This document shows, piece after piece, positions 44,931 through 54,589 of a stretch of DNA of 64,000 bases. The stretch is from assembly GCA_947495555.1 (NCBI GenBank), contig CANLZI010000001.1, forward strand, positions 1,278,861-1,342,860. Direction: 5' to 3'. The DNA is from an uncultured Erythrobacter sp. (lineage in GTDB: Bacteria; Pseudomonadota; Alphaproteobacteria; Sphingomonadales; Sphingomonadaceae). Position numbers and translations under genes: made by a program. The notes below the pieces were generated by a model. The model ran no database searches. It had not been told where the DNA came from and saw only the letters and a list, made by a program, of their open reading frames with translations. Within the stretch, counting starts at the first letter, position 1. Each line of letters opens with the position of its first letter.

Positions 44931-46288
44931 GACAGCACCTCCTGCAGAGCAGTGGCAAGGGCCTCAATATCATCCTCGCTGGTGGTTTCGGTCACCGCGA
45001 CCAACAACGAGTCCGAGAGCGCCTCCACATCGGGATAGAGCCGGTTAAGCGCAACGCCGGCCAGTATGCCGCGATCGGCCAGCGTCCGAACAATTGGCCG
45101 GGCATCCTGTCCCAACCGGATCGTAAATTCGTTGAAGAAGCTATCGTTCAGAACGCTTACGCCCGGCACTTTGGCCAGGCGGTCTGCGGCCAGACAGGCC
45201 AGCCGGTGGTTCTCTGCTGCCAATTGGCGCAGGCCTTTTTCGCCCAGCAATGTCATGTGGACGTTGAAGGCCAGCGCGCACAGGCCAGAATTGGTGCAGA
45301 TGTTGCTGGTCGCCTTTTCGCGCCGAATATGCTGCTCGCGGGTGGATAGCGTCAGAACAAAGCCGCGCTTGCCCTCTGCATCCACGGTTTCTCCGCACAA
45401 GCGGCCCGGCATCTGGCGAACATGTTTCTTGTCGCGCACCGCAAACAGGCCGAGATAGGGCCCGCCAAATTGCAGACCGACACCGATCGATTGCCCCTCG
45501 CCCACGACGATGTCTGCGCCCAGATCACCCGGAGCTTTGATCGCGCCCAGCGCCACAGGCTCTGTCACTACGGCGATGACCAAAGCGCCCTTTTCATGGG
45601 CCGCATCGCTGATCGCCTGAAGATCGGACACCCGGCCCAGAATATCGGGATATTGGACCACCACGCACGATGTTTGATCATCGATCCGGCCGATCAAGCC
45701 GTCAGCATCCGGAGCGCCCTGAATGGATGGCCGGGCGTCGGCGATCTCGTCCTTGGTGAACTTGGCCATCGTGCGGATAACTTCGGCATAATGCGGGTGC
45801 AAGGCGCCCGACAAAACCGCCCGATTGCGGCGCGTCACACGGCTGGCCATGGCCACCGCTTCCCAGCATGCGGTGGAGCCATCATACATGCTGGCATTGG
45901 CCACCGCGCAACCATACAGGCGCGCCACCTGGCTCTGGAATTCGAACAGCATTTGCAGCGTGCCCTGAGCAATCTCGGGCTGGTAGGGCGTGTAAGCGGT
46001 CAGGAACTCGCCCCGTTGGATGATGTGATCAACGCTGGCCGGAACGTGGTGGCGATAGGCCCCTGCCCCCAAAAAGAAAGGCGCGTCGGCTGCGGCCAAA
46101 TTCTTCTTCGACAGCGCGCGCATGTGCCGCTCGACCGCCATCTCGCTGGCGTGATTGGGCAGATCGCGGATCGGACCGTCCAGTTGCGCTTCGGCGGGCA
46201 CATCAACGAAAAGATCGTCGATCGAGCTTGCGCCGATTGTCGCCAGCATATCGGCCCGATCATTATCGGTCAGGGGTAAGTAACGCAT
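44927..46288 (-). CDS. gcvPA: Glycine dehydrogenase (decarboxylating) subunit 1, P-protein N-half
   Basis: GcvPA is the N-terminal half of the split P-protein, found as two genes in many alphaproteobacteria. The 453-residue protein has [26 protein letters not shown] at its start (in part), then [30 protein letters not shown] (parts) and the [20 protein letters not shown] segment. Its ATG at 46288 overlaps the stop of the preceding lipoprotein gene (TAATG), and its stop overlaps gcvPB. Confidence 0.97.
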   Translation of the reverse strand: MRYLPLTDNDRADMLATIGASSIDDLFVDVPAEAQLDGPIRDLPNHASEMAVERHMRALSKKNLAAADAPFFLGAGAYRHHVPASVDHIIQRGEFLTAYTPYQPEIAQGTLQMLFEFQSQVARLYGCAVANASMYDGSTACWEAVAMASRVTRRNRAVLSGALHPHYAEVIRTMAKFTKDEIADARPSIQGAPDADGLIGRIDDQTSCVVVQYPDILGRVSDLQAISDAAHEKGALVIAVVTEPVALGAIKAPGDLGADIVVGEGQSIGVGLQFGGPYLGLFAVRDKKHVRQMPGRLCGETVDAEGKRGFVLTLSTREQHIRREKATSNICTNSGLCALAFNVHMTLLGEKGLRQLAAENHRLACLAADRLAKVPGVSVLNDSFFNEFTIRLGQDARPIVRTLADRGILAGVALNRLYPDVEALSDSLLVAVTETTSEDDIEALATALQEVLS

Positions 46289-46704
46289 TATTTGTTCATC
46301 CGATTAGAAACGAGATAAGGCGGCCCAATTACAGTTGGATTTTCCAGCGAGGTGGCGCGGTCAGTGCAAACATAAAGAATATCGTCGGTAGGATCTTCGT
46401 CGACGCAGTCGGCGGTATAGTCGGCTTCGACAGCAACTCGTCGGCCTGCATATTTATTGACCTGACGATCAAAATCAGGTCCGTGCCCGAGACCCAAACT
46501 ATATTCAGAGTTTCTAAATCGACCATCGGAGAGCGAACAGCCTAAAGGTTGGCAATCTGCAAGATAGCCAACGACTACGATTCGCTGCCCTTTTAGAGCC
46601 CGAACATTCTCAACTGCTTGCTTGACCGAATAAACCGGCGCGGTGCCTTCATAGGTGCTGCATGAAGCTGTCAGTATTGCCAATAGAGGCACGAGAATTC
46701 GCAT
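46288..46704 (-). CDS. Small putative lipoprotein inserted in the gcv operon
   Basis: The 138-residue protein starts [20 protein letters not shown], with a lipobox (LTASC), and should be a lipid-anchored envelope protein. The rest has many Cys ([21 protein letters not shown]) and no recognised domain; [15 protein letters not shown] is reminiscent of OB-like small folds but this is weak. It overlaps gcvH (TGATG) and gcvPA (TAATG), so it is translationally coupled inside the operon. Codon use is less biased than its neighbours. Function unknown. Confidence 0.75.
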   Translation of the reverse strand: MRILVPLLAILTASCSTYEGTAPVYSVKQAVENVRALKGQRIVVVGYLADCQPLGCSLSDGRFRNSEYSLGLGHGPDFDRQVNKYAGRRVAVEADYTADCVDEDPTDDILYVCTDRATSLENPTVIGPPYLVSNRMNK

Positions 46705-47075
46705 CACAGACTATCGACGAAAGTCTTGTAACCCTTGCCGTCCATCAGGCCCTCAAGCTCGTCCTTGTCCGCAATGGTCATGCGGAAGAACCAGCCGTCT
46801 TCCTCGGGCGAGGAATTGACGAGTGCAGGCTCGTCCTCCAGCGCGGAATTACCTTCGGTCACTTCGCCGGTGATCGGCGCGTAGACATCGCTGGCCGCCT
46901 TCACGCTTTCCACCACGGCGGCATCGCCGCCCTTGTCCAGCATCGATCCCACGCTGGGCAGTTCGACAAAGACAATATCGCCCAATTGCTCTTGCGCGTA
47001 ATCGGTAATTCCGACGGTGGCGCTATCGCCTTCAACGTCGATCCATTCATGTTCATCAGTAAAATAACGCGGCAT
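46704..47075 (-). CDS. gcvH: Glycine cleavage system H protein
   Basis: GcvH carries the aminomethyl group on lipoate. The 123-residue protein contains [19 protein letters not shown] with the lipoyl Lys and the start [15 protein letters not shown]. The chosen ATG at 47075 follows AGGGAGC; the longer frame to 47162 lies inside gcvT. It overlaps the lipoprotein gene by the TGATG junction and follows gcvT by 5 bases. Confidence 0.97.
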   Translation of the reverse strand: MPRYFTDEHEWIDVEGDSATVGITDYAQEQLGDIVFVELPSVGSMLDKGGDAAVVESVKAASDVYAPITGEVTEGNSALEDEPALVNSSPEEDGWFFRMTIADKDELEGLMDGKGYKTFVDSL

Positions 47076-47080
47076 AGGTA

Positions 47081-48238
47081 TTAGCTCCCTCGGAAATATT
47101 TGTGCGGAACAAAGGGCATGGGCGCGACGGTGGCGGGCAGATGTTTGCCGCGCACCTCGCAAGTCAAAGCGGTGCCATCACTGGCATGGGCCAGATCGAC
47201 ATAGGCCATGGCGATGGGTTGGCCGAGCGTGGGTGAAAATCCGCCGCTGGTGACCGTGCCAACCTTCGTCTCGCCAGCGAACACATCAGCCCCTTCGCGA
47301 GCGGGCATGCGTCCTTCCAGCGTCAGTCCAACGCGCTTTTGCGCAGGGCCATTGTCAAACAGCTGCATGACCGGACCATGGCCCATATATCCGCCAGCTT
47401 CGCGCCGTTTCTTAGACAGAGCAAAGGCAAGATCGGCACTAACCGGATCAGTATCCGTCGTTATGTCATGGCCATAAAGCGGCAGCCCGGCTTCCAATCG
47501 CAGGCTGTCACGCGCGCCAAGTCCGGCCGGATTGACCCGATCATCGGCCATCAAGGCTGTGGCCAGCTTTTCGGCATGTTCGCCTGGTACCGCAATCTCG
47601 AACCCGTCTTCGCCAGTGTATCCAGCCCGCGAAATCCATAAGGGAACCCCGTCCCAATCGGCAAAGCAGGCGGTCATGAACACCAGCTCTGCAGCTTGAG
47701 GCACCAGCGTCGCCAGGACGTCGACTGCCTTTGGACCCTGCAAAGCCAACAGCGCATTGTCGGCATAATGGGTGAGCGTGATGTCATCGTCCAAATGCTC
47801 GCGCAGATGGGCGATATCGTCCCATTTGGTCGCGCCATTGACCACCAGAGCGATATGCTTTCCGGTGTTGGTGACCATCAGATCATCGAGAATACCGCCA
47901 TCTTCATCGAGCAGCATGGAATAGCGCATCCGCCCCTCTTTCAGCGAGGTGATGAGGCCGGGCAGCAATGCTTCCAGTGCCTCAGCCGCAGCCAACAGGC
48001 CGTCATCACTGCTCAAGCCAAGCTGGCCCATATGCGACACGTCAAACAGGCTGGCGCTTTCGCGGGTCCAATTGTGTTCGGCAACAATGCCGCCCCCATG
48101 CGAGACGGTATCACCAGTGTATTGGATCGGCATCTCATAACCGGCAAATGGCACCATGCGTGCGCCATGCTTGCGGTGCCAAGCGTCCAGCGGCAGCACC
48201 TCCAAGGGAATTTCGTCTTCGGTAAGATCGTCGCTCAA
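47081..48238 (-). CDS. gcvT: Aminomethyltransferase (glycine cleavage T protein)
   Basis: GcvT transfers the methylene group to tetrahydrofolate and releases ammonia. The protein has ~385 residues, with [16 protein letters not shown] near the N-terminus, [14 protein letters not shown] in the middle and [19 protein letters not shown] near the C-terminus. There is no ATG at the N-terminus: TTG at 48238 (MSDDLTEDE...) has GGGGA seven bases upstream and is preferred; TTG at 48253 is the alternative. A glycine riboswitch lies just upstream. Confidence 0.95.
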   Translation of the reverse strand: MSDDLTEDEIPLEVLPLDAWHRKHGARMVPFAGYEMPIQYTGDTVSHGGGIVAEHNWTRESASLFDVSHMGQLGLSSDDGLLAAAEALEALLPGLITSLKEGRMRYSMLLDEDGGILDDLMVTNTGKHIALVVNGATKWDDIAHLREHLDDDITLTHYADNALLALQGPKAVDVLATLVPQAAELVFMTACFADWDGVPLWISRAGYTGEDGFEIAVPGEHAEKLATALMADDRVNPAGLGARDSLRLEAGLPLYGHDITTDTDPVSADLAFALSKKRREAGGYMGHGPVMQLFDNGPAQKRVGLTLEGRMPAREGADVFAGETKVGTVTSGGFSPTLGQPIAMAYVDLAHASDGTALTCEVRGKHLPATVAPMPFVPHKYFRGS

Positions 48239-48294
48239 ATCATCAGTCCCCAACGAGTGTGCAAGCGCACCAATATGGCGTGCCGTTTTGCACC

Positions 48295-48490
48295 CCCTCT
48301 GTCGGGAAACCTGAGAGTTTGGCCCGGCGATTGCCGCAAGGCTTACCCCTTCGGTGGCACCTGCATGGCAAATGCGCTTTCCAGAGTACCCATCGGTCCA
48401 GCGGTCCGTTGTGCCTGAGAGTTTCCGGGGCGGTTGCTCCTTCGGCGCCGCATCCCGGTTTCCCGTTCATGCGAGCTCTCCCACTGGTCC
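48295..48490 (-). promoter_or_regulatory. Tandem glycine riboswitch of the gcv operon
   Basis: On the minus strand two aptamers follow each other: the first with GGGAGAGCTCGC, GCGCCGAAGGAGCAACCG and AAACTCTCAGGCACAACGG, the second with TACTCTGGAAAGCG, CACCGAAGGGGTAAGCC and AAACTCTCAGG-TTTCCCGACAGAG. Both carry the CTCTCAGG and CCGAAGG signatures of the family. The linker between them is short. It ends ~55 bases before the gcvT start, so glycine should turn on the operon. Confidence 0.95.
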
Positions 48491-48563
48491 GTCTGCAAGT
48501 GACCATCCAAGAGAATCGCCATCCACAGGGGAGCAACTTTCCTGCGCGATGCAGGCAGCAGCG

Positions 48564-51203
48564 TCAATCGAGATTTGGCCGCAACCAGCGTTCTGCCGTG
48601 GAAAGATCAACGCCGCGCCGCGCTGCATAATCTTCCAACTGGTCGCGTCCGATCCGCGCCACACCAAAATATTGGGCCTCTGGGTGGCCAAAATAGAACC
48701 CGCTGACCGCCGCTGTGGGATACATGGCGAAATTCTCTGTCAGGTTCAATCCGACGTTCTTTTCGGCATCGAGCAGCTCGAACAAGGTCGGTTTCAAACT
48801 GTGATCGGGACAGGCAGGATAACCAGGCGCAGGGCGAATTCCGCGATATTGTTCTTTGATCAGAGCCAGATTGTCGAGCTGCTCGCCCGGTGCATAGCCC
48901 CACAGATCGGTCCGCACATGTTGGTGCAAAGCTTCGGCAAAGGCTTCGGCAAAACGATCGGCCAGCGCCTTTAACAGAATGTCGGAATAATCGTCCTTAT
49001 CCGCCTGGAAGCGCGCAGAATGCGGCTCGATCCCGTGGATGCCGACGGCAAAGCCGCCAATCCAGTCGCCCGCCGGATCAATAAAATCTGCCAGACACAT
49101 ATTGGCCCGGTCGCGGCTTTTCTTCACCTGCTGGCGCAGGAATGGCAGCCGGACATGTTCTTCGCGGTTCACGCGGTGAATGGTGACATCGTCACCGTCG
49201 CGCGCGCACGGCCACAAACCCGCGACACCACGCGCGGTAAGCCATTTCTCCGCAATCAATTGGTCAAGCATGTCATTGGCATCGTCGAACAATTGGCTGG
49301 CGGTTTCGCCCACCACTTCATCGGTCAGGATGGCGGGATAATTGCCGTGCAATTCCCATGCCCGGAAGAAGGGCGTCCAGTCGATAAATTCGCGTAGCTT
49401 GGCCAGATCCCAATCATCGAACACATGCACACCCGGCTGTTGCGGCGGGGCAGGCTTGTCCGACAAAAAGGCATCGTAAAAATTGGCTCGCGCCTCTTCC
49501 AGCGACAGCAGCACGCTGGGCGTCTTACCCGCACGCGCATCACGCACTTTCACATATTCGCTGGCGGTATCGTCAACAAAACCGTCCTTTTGCGTATCGG
49601 ACAGCAATTTCGAAGCGACGCCCACCGCCCGGCTTGCGTCCAGCACATGGATCACCGGGCCAGGATAGGCCGGATCGATCTTTAGCGCGGTGTGAACCTT
49701 GCTGGTGGTAGCGCCGCCAATAAGCAGGGGCATCGTCATTTCCGCGCGCTGCATCTCTTCGGCAACGGTGACCATTTCATCCAGCGATGGAGTGATCAGG
49801 CCAGACAGGCCGATCATGTCAGCCTTGTTGTCATTGGCCGATTTCAGAATGTCCTGCCACGGCACCATCACGCCCAGATCGACCACATCATAGCCATTGC
49901 ACTGCAACACCACACCAACAATGTTCTTGCCGATGTCGTGAACATCACCTTTGACCGTGGCCATCACGATCTTGCCTTTGGCCTTACGCTCAGCCTCGGG
50001 CAGCAGCTCCTTCTCAGCCTCGATGAAGGGGATGAGATGCGCCACCGCCTTTTTCATCACGCGGGCAGATTTGACCACCTGGGGCAGGAACATTTTGCCG
50101 CTGCCGAACAGATCGCCAACCACATTCATGCCGTCCATCAGCGGACCTTCGATCACTTCGATCGGCCGTCCGCCGCTGGCCTCCAGCGCGGCGCGCGCTT
50201 CTTCGGTGTCGGACACAACATGGGCATCTATGCCTTTGACCAGAGCATGCTCCAGCCGCCGCTCAACCGCCCAGCCGCGCCATTCCTCGGCTGCTTTCTC
50301 GTCGGCGACGGATTTGCCTTTATAGCTTTCTGCAAGGTCGATCAGTTGCTCGGTCGCATCATCGCTGCGCATCAGGATCACATCTTCGCACGCATCGCGC
50401 AGGGTCGGATCGATCTGGTCATACACATCCAGCTGGCCGGCATTGACGATGGCCATATCCAGCCCGGCAGGGATCGCGTGATAGAGAAACACAGAGTGCA
50501 TCGCGCGGCGCACCGTTTCATTGCCGCGGAAACTGAAAGACAAATTGGACAGGCCGCCGCTGGTCTTCACATGCGGACAGGCTGCCTTGATCTCGGTCAG
50601 TGCCTCCAGAAAATCGAGGCCATAGCGATTGTGCTCTTCAATACCCGTCGCCACGGCGAAGATATTGGGATCGAAAATGATGTCTTCGGGAGGAAAACCG
50701 ATGCCTGTCAGCAACTTATAAGCACGCGTGCAGATCTCGACCTTGCGCGCCTTGGTATCGGCCTGGCCGGTTTCATCAAACGCCATCACCACCGCTGCCG
50801 CGCCATAACCCATGCATTTGCGCGCCTGTTCCAGAAACGCTTCTTCGCCCTCTTTCATCGAAATTGAATTGACGATCGGCTTGCCCGAGACGCATTTCAG
50901 CCCGGCCTCGATCACATCCCATTTGGAACTGTCGATCATGACCGGTACGCGGGCGATGTCAGGCTCGGCCGCGATCAGCTTGAGGAAGGTCGTCATGGCA
51001 TGCTCAGCGTCGAGCAGGCCTTCGTCCATATTGACGTCGATCACCTGAGCACCGTTTTCAACCTGCTGTCGAGCCACCTCCACCGCAGCGGTATAATCAT
51101 CCGCCATGATCAATTTCTTGAACCGGGCAGAGCCAGTGACATTGGTGCGCTCGCCAATATTGACGAAACGCGCAATGGAGGCGGCGGGAATGTTATCGGT
51201 CAT
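48564..51203 (-). CDS. metH: Cobalamin-dependent methionine synthase, C-terminal gene (folate, B12 and activation domains)
   Basis: The 879-residue protein is the folate/B12/activation part of MetH. In order: pterin-binding domain ([17 protein letters not shown], then [17 protein letters not shown]), cap and cobalamin-binding domain ([20 protein letters not shown], ligand His), and a C-terminal activation domain ([34 protein letters not shown]) that accepts SAM for reactivation. The homocysteine-binding domain is in the preceding separate gene three bases upstream. So MetH is split into two polypeptides. Confidence 0.97.
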   Translation of the reverse strand: MTDNIPAASIARFVNIGERTNVTGSARFKKLIMADDYTAAVEVARQQVENGAQVIDVNMDEGLLDAEHAMTTFLKLIAAEPDIARVPVMIDSSKWDVIEAGLKCVSGKPIVNSISMKEGEEAFLEQARKCMGYGAAAVVMAFDETGQADTKARKVEICTRAYKLLTGIGFPPEDIIFDPNIFAVATGIEEHNRYGLDFLEALTEIKAACPHVKTSGGLSNLSFSFRGNETVRRAMHSVFLYHAIPAGLDMAIVNAGQLDVYDQIDPTLRDACEDVILMRSDDATEQLIDLAESYKGKSVADEKAAEEWRGWAVERRLEHALVKGIDAHVVSDTEEARAALEASGGRPIEVIEGPLMDGMNVVGDLFGSGKMFLPQVVKSARVMKKAVAHLIPFIEAEKELLPEAERKAKGKIVMATVKGDVHDIGKNIVGVVLQCNGYDVVDLGVMVPWQDILKSANDNKADMIGLSGLITPSLDEMVTVAEEMQRAEMTMPLLIGGATTSKVHTALKIDPAYPGPVIHVLDASRAVGVASKLLSDTQKDGFVDDTASEYVKVRDARAGKTPSVLLSLEEARANFYDAFLSDKPAPPQQPGVHVFDDWDLAKLREFIDWTPFFRAWELHGNYPAILTDEVVGETASQLFDDANDMLDQLIAEKWLTARGVAGLWPCARDGDDVTIHRVNREEHVRLPFLRQQVKKSRDRANMCLADFIDPAGDWIGGFAVGIHGIEPHSARFQADKDDYSDILLKALADRFAEAFAEALHQHVRTDLWGYAPGEQLDNLALIKEQYRGIRPAPGYPACPDHSLKPTLFELLDAEKNVGLNLTENFAMYPTAAVSGFYFGHPEAQYFGVARIGRDQLEDYAARRGVDLSTAERWLRPNLD

Positions 51204-51206
51204 GGG

Positions 51207-52253
51207 TCAGGCTGCAATCGTAAAGGGTTCAAGGCCGGCAAGCTGCATGGCGGTATCGCGGGCCGGGATTTTCCGAACAGGCAACCCTTCAACGGCTTTG
51301 GCCATCGCGGCGATATGTTGCGGCGTGTTGCCGCAGCAGCCGCCGAGGATATTGACCTGTCCTGCCTCTGCCCACTGGCGCACCAGCGACGCGGTCGTCT
51401 CGGGCAGTTCGTCATATTCGCCCAATTCATTGGGCAATCCGGCATTGGGGTACGCCATCAACAATGTGTCGGCACTTGCTGACAACACTTTCACATGCGG
51501 GCGCAATTGATCGGCCCCGAAGCTGCAGTTGAGGCCGATAGTGACGGGTTTGGCATGACGCACGGTATTCCAGAACGCCTCCACCGTATGGCCTGATAGG
51601 TTCCGCCCCGAAAGATCGGTCAGGGTCAAAGAGATCATGAGCGGGACATCGCGCCCCAGATCCTCCGCCAATTCCATCACGGCCAGACAGGCCGCCTTGC
51701 AATTGAGCGTATCGAACACTGTCTCGATCAGGATATAGTCCACCCCTCCCTCGATCAGCGCGGCGGCTTGTTCGCGGTAGACATCTTTGACTTCGTCAAA
51801 AGTGACCTCGCGATAGCCCGGGTCTTCGACATCGGGTGACAAAGACAAGGTCTTGTTGGTTGGTCCCATTGCCCCGCAAACAAAGCGTTCCAAGCCATCC
51901 TTGGCGGTGGCTGCATCGCATGCTTCGCGAATGATCTTGGCCGCAGAGACATTGATCGCACGGACCTGATCTTCAGCCCCGTAGTCAGCCTGACTGATAC
52001 GGTTGGCGTTGAAAGTGTTGGTCGCCAAAACGCGTGCACCAGCGTCCAGATATTGGTCACAAATGGCGCGGATCACCTGCGGCTGGGTCAGGTTCACCAG
52101 ATCATTATTGCCCTTCTGATCGTCCGTCAGCCCGGTATCACCGGCATAGTCTTCTGCCGACAGTTTGGCGTTCTGAATGGCGGTTCCATAGGGGCCATCC
52201 TTGATCAGGATCGCCTGACGGGCGGCCTGTTGCAGTCTTTCGCGCGCGCTCAT
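51207..52253 (-). CDS. metH: Methionine synthase homocysteine-binding subunit (MetH N-terminal gene)
   Basis: The 348-residue protein is a homocysteine S-methyltransferase-type barrel with the zinc-binding Cys in IGLNCSFGAD and GGCCGNTPQH. ILIKDGPYGTAIQNAKL and ATNTFNANRISQADYG are the MetH N-domain features. Start at 52253 overlaps the metF stop by 4 bases; the frame is open to 52370 within metF. With the following gene it reconstitutes a full-length MetH of ~1230 residues. Confidence 0.96.
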   Translation of the reverse strand: MSARERLQQAARQAILIKDGPYGTAIQNAKLSAEDYAGDTGLTDDQKGNNDLVNLTQPQVIRAICDQYLDAGARVLATNTFNANRISQADYGAEDQVRAINVSAAKIIREACDAATAKDGLERFVCGAMGPTNKTLSLSPDVEDPGYREVTFDEVKDVYREQAAALIEGGVDYILIETVFDTLNCKAACLAVMELAEDLGRDVPLMISLTLTDLSGRNLSGHTVEAFWNTVRHAKPVTIGLNCSFGADQLRPHVKVLSASADTLLMAYPNAGLPNELGEYDELPETTASLVRQWAEAGQVNILGGCCGNTPQHIAAMAKAVEGLPVRKIPARDTAMQLAGLEPFTIAA

Positions 52254-53179
52254 CGCACACCTTCCTTGGGACGCATGCCCAGCATGTGGCAAATGGCATA
52301 TGCCAGCTCTGCACGGTTCAATGTATAGAAATGAAAATCGCGCACTCCGCCTGCATACAAGCGGCGGCACAGTTCGGCGGCAATGGTTGCCGCAACCAAT
52401 TGGCGCGAGGCCGGACGTGCATCCAAACCTTCAAACAATCCGTCCATCCAATCGGGAATTTGCGCCCCGCAAGCACCGGCAAATTTGCGCGCTTGGGCCA
52501 CATTGGTCACTGGCAAAATGCCGGGCACAATTGGGGTGTCGATGCCATTGGCGGCCAATTGATCCTGAAAGCGGAAGAATTTGTCGGCAGAGAAGAAGAA
52601 TTGCGTGATCGCGCGCGTCGCACCTGCGTCCAGCTTGCGCCTTAGATTGTCGAGATCGGATTGCGGACAGTCCGCATCGGGATGGGTTTCGGGATAGGCC
52701 GCGACCGAAATTTCGAAATCGGCGATCTCTTTCAATCCAGCGACCAGTTCCGCGGCATTGTGATAGCCATCGGGATGCGGCTGGAATGCAGCGCCAGGCT
52801 CTCCCGCATCGCCGCGCAAGGCCACAATATGGCGCACGCCAGCTTCCCAATATTGCTCGGCCACTTCGCGGATCTCGGCCTTCGTGGCATCAACGCAGGT
52901 CAGGTGCGCTGCGGCTGGCAAATGGGCCTCTGAGATAATGCGCGACACCGTGTTGTGGGTGCGTTCGCGGGTCGATCCACCCGCGCCATAGGTGACCGAG
53001 ACGAAGCTTGGATCAAGCGGCTTCAATTGCTGGACCGCGTCCCACAGCTGGTCTTCCATTTTCTGGCTTTTGGGCGGGAAGAATTCAAAGCTGACCGCCA
53101 AATCACCGGGTAAAGAGGCAAACAATGGCGTGTCATGCGCCATTTGCTGCTCGTGGACCGGGTCAAGTTTCTGCGTCAC
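52250..53179 (-). CDS. metF: 5,10-Methylenetetrahydrofolate reductase MetF
   Basis: MetF reduces methylene-THF to methyl-THF, the methyl donor for MetH. The 309-residue flavoprotein has SFEFFPPKSQKMEDQLWDAV near residue 30 (in part), FVSVTYGAGGSTRERTHNTV, HLTCVDATKAEI, IVALRGDAGEPG and QFFFSADKFFRFQD. Overlaps sahR upstream and the metH N-gene downstream by 4 bases each, so all four genes are one transcript. Confidence 0.97.
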   Translation of the reverse strand: MTQKLDPVHEQQMAHDTPLFASLPGDLAVSFEFFPPKSQKMEDQLWDAVQQLKPLDPSFVSVTYGAGGSTRERTHNTVSRIISEAHLPAAAHLTCVDATKAEIREVAEQYWEAGVRHIVALRGDAGEPGAAFQPHPDGYHNAAELVAGLKEIADFEISVAAYPETHPDADCPQSDLDNLRRKLDAGATRAITQFFFSADKFFRFQDQLAANGIDTPIVPGILPVTNVAQARKFAGACGAQIPDWMDGLFEGLDARPASRQLVAATIAAELCRRLYAGGVRDFHFYTLNRAELAYAICHMLGMRPKEGVR

Positions 53180-54162
53180 GCCGCTGTCTCCTGCGATGTT
53201 TGGCGCGCGCCGCCGTTGCGCCGTTCGCCAATCCAGATCTTCACCACCAGCTCTCCTTCATCCAATGCGATGGGTTTGCGAGCGGTAAACCCGGCCTCGC
53301 GCAGCAGCGCATTCATTTGGCGGTCGGAAAAACCAAGCCGAGCATGGGCATGGCGCTCGCGCAATTCTTCGCGATCATGCGCGGCAAAATCCACGATTGC
53401 GATATGACCGCCCGCCTTGGTTACACGCGCCGCTTCAGTCAGAGCTGCGCCAGGGTCCTGCGCAAAATGCAGCACTTGATGCAGCAATATGGTGTCGAAC
53501 TGGTCTTGCTCGAACGGCAAGTCTACAAAGTCACCCTGCACCAATTCCACCGTTTCGGCGGGCAAGTGCTGCAGCTTTGCCCGGGCTATACGCAGCATCT
53601 CCAAATTCTTGTCCAAGGCCACAATGCGTTCTGCGCGCGGCGCGAACAGCTCAGCCATGCGGCCGGTACCGGTCCCGATATCCAGCACATGCCCCAGGGT
53701 GTTTTCACCCAGAGCGTCGATCAGGCGAGCTTCAACCAGATTGTCTGCGCTGTGCATGCGGCGCAGATCATCCCATTCTTCAGCATGACGCGCGAAATAG
53801 TTCTCTGCTGTTTCTGCACGGCTCAGGCGGATCGCGTTGAGCTTGCGCCGATCCTCCTCACATTGCTTGGCAAAGCCGGCATCCTCCTGCTCGGCCAATG
53901 CAAGCATGGCGGTAACCGCTTGCGCCAATTTCGACACAGTCTTGGCATTGGCCGGCGCGCGCAGAAATACCCAGCTGCCTTCGCGGCGGCGCTCTGCAAG
54001 ACCAGCATCGCACAACAGGCCCACATGCCGAGAAACACGCGGTTGGCTTTGCCCTAACACCTGCGCCAATTCACCCACGGCCAGCTCCATCGCGCCCAAC
54101 AAGCGCAGGATGCGCTGCCGCGTAGGGTCGGCCAAAGCCTTGAAGATCGCATCAACATTCAT
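53176..54162 (-). CDS. sahR: ArsR-type regulator with SAM-methyltransferase domain, SahR type
   Basis: The 328-residue protein has an N-terminal ArsR winged helix (IFKALADPTRQRILRLLGAME, then SQPRVSRHVGLLCDAGL) and a C-terminal class I methyltransferase domain (VLDIGTGTGRMAELFAP, FDTILLHQVLHFAQDP, GGHIAIVDFA). This two-domain layout is that of alphaproteobacterial SahR, a repressor of the SAM cycle that senses S-adenosylhomocysteine. Its position heading metF-metH-metH and a fitting palindrome just upstream support this. The ATG at 54162 was chosen; the longer frame to 54453 runs through the tRNA genes. Confidence 0.9.
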   Translation of the reverse strand: MNVDAIFKALADPTRQRILRLLGAMELAVGELAQVLGQSQPRVSRHVGLLCDAGLAERRREGSWVFLRAPANAKTVSKLAQAVTAMLALAEQEDAGFAKQCEEDRRKLNAIRLSRAETAENYFARHAEEWDDLRRMHSADNLVEARLIDALGENTLGHVLDIGTGTGRMAELFAPRAERIVALDKNLEMLRIARAKLQHLPAETVELVQGDFVDLPFEQDQFDTILLHQVLHFAQDPGAALTEAARVTKAGGHIAIVDFAAHDREELRERHAHARLGFSDRQMNALLREAGFTARKPIALDEGELVVKIWIGERRNGGARQTSQETAA

Positions 54163-54175
54163 CGTCACACAGGAT

Positions 54176-54191
54176 ATAAAGATATTTTTAT
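54176..54191. promoter_or_regulatory. Candidate SahR operator
   Basis: ATAAAGAT-ATTTTTAT is an almost perfect 16-base palindrome (one mismatched pair) and matches, as I recall it, the alphaproteobacterial SahR consensus ATAAAGATATCTTTAT at 15 of 16 positions. It lies 14-29 bases upstream of the sahR start. On the minus strand TTTACA and TATATC, 16 bases apart, could be the -35 and -10, with the operator between and over them. Confidence 0.75.
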
Positions 54192-54272
54192 GTCTGTAAA
54201 TGAAGTGCTGGCACAGATGTACGTATCCCGCGCAAAGCATTGCTTGCAGCAGGGATACAATATGTAAGGATA

Positions 54273-54348
54273 TGGTGCCGCTTAGAGGATTCGAACCTCT
54301 GACCCCATCATTACGAATGATGTGCTCTACCAACTGAGCTAAAGCGGC
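54273..54348 (-). tRNA. tRNA-Thr (anticodon CGT)
   Basis: Folding the minus strand gives acceptor GCCGCTT/AAGCGGC, D arm GCTC...GAGC, anticodon stem CATCA/TGATG with loop TTCGTAA, T arm AGAGG-TTCGAAT-CCTCT, discriminator A and an encoded CCA end. Anticodon CGT reads ACG (Thr). 76 bases. Confidence 0.97.
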
Positions 54349-54377
54349 GCAGCGCACGCATGGCTGCGCGCTAAGAA

Positions 54378-54451
54378 TGGAGGCCCGAGCCGGAATCGAA
54401 CCGGCGTACACGGATTTGCAATCCGCTGCGTCACCACTCCGCCATCGGGCC
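54378..54451 (-). tRNA. tRNA-Cys (anticodon GCA)
   Basis: Minus strand folds with acceptor GGCCCGA/TCGGGCC, anticodon stem CGGAT-TGCAA-ATCCG (loop TTGCAAA), T arm GCCGG-TTCGATT-CCGGC and encoded CCA after discriminator T. Anticodon GCA reads UGC (Cys). 74 bases; 29 bases upstream of tRNA-Thr in the same direction. Confidence 0.97.
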
Positions 54452-54589
54452 ACCCCCGACTGTCAAAACAGGTGGGATGCGGCCCCTAGCGAGTCCTTTG
54501 CTGCATGGCAATCGCTGTCGTGCGAAAACAAGCATTCGTTCCGTAACGTCAGGCTGGACCTCGGCCAAGAAAATGGCAATGGAGCGGGC

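Noticed and set aside
45422-46279. 285-residue open frame on the plus strand
   Set aside because: Shadow of gcvPA on the other strand.
49692-50867. 391-residue open frame on the plus strand
   Set aside because: It is the antisense shadow of the metH C-terminal gene in high-GC DNA, with no domain or ribosome binding site.
53125-54057. 310-residue open frame on the plus strand
   Set aside because: Antisense to sahR and the start of metF; no domain seen.
54273-54451. Possible integration site at the tRNA pair
   Set aside because: No integrase, no direct repeat of a tRNA end and no change in gene content on either side.
54163-54453. N-terminal extension of sahR
   Set aside because: The longer frame reads through both tRNA genes; the ArsR domain begins at the ATG at 54162.
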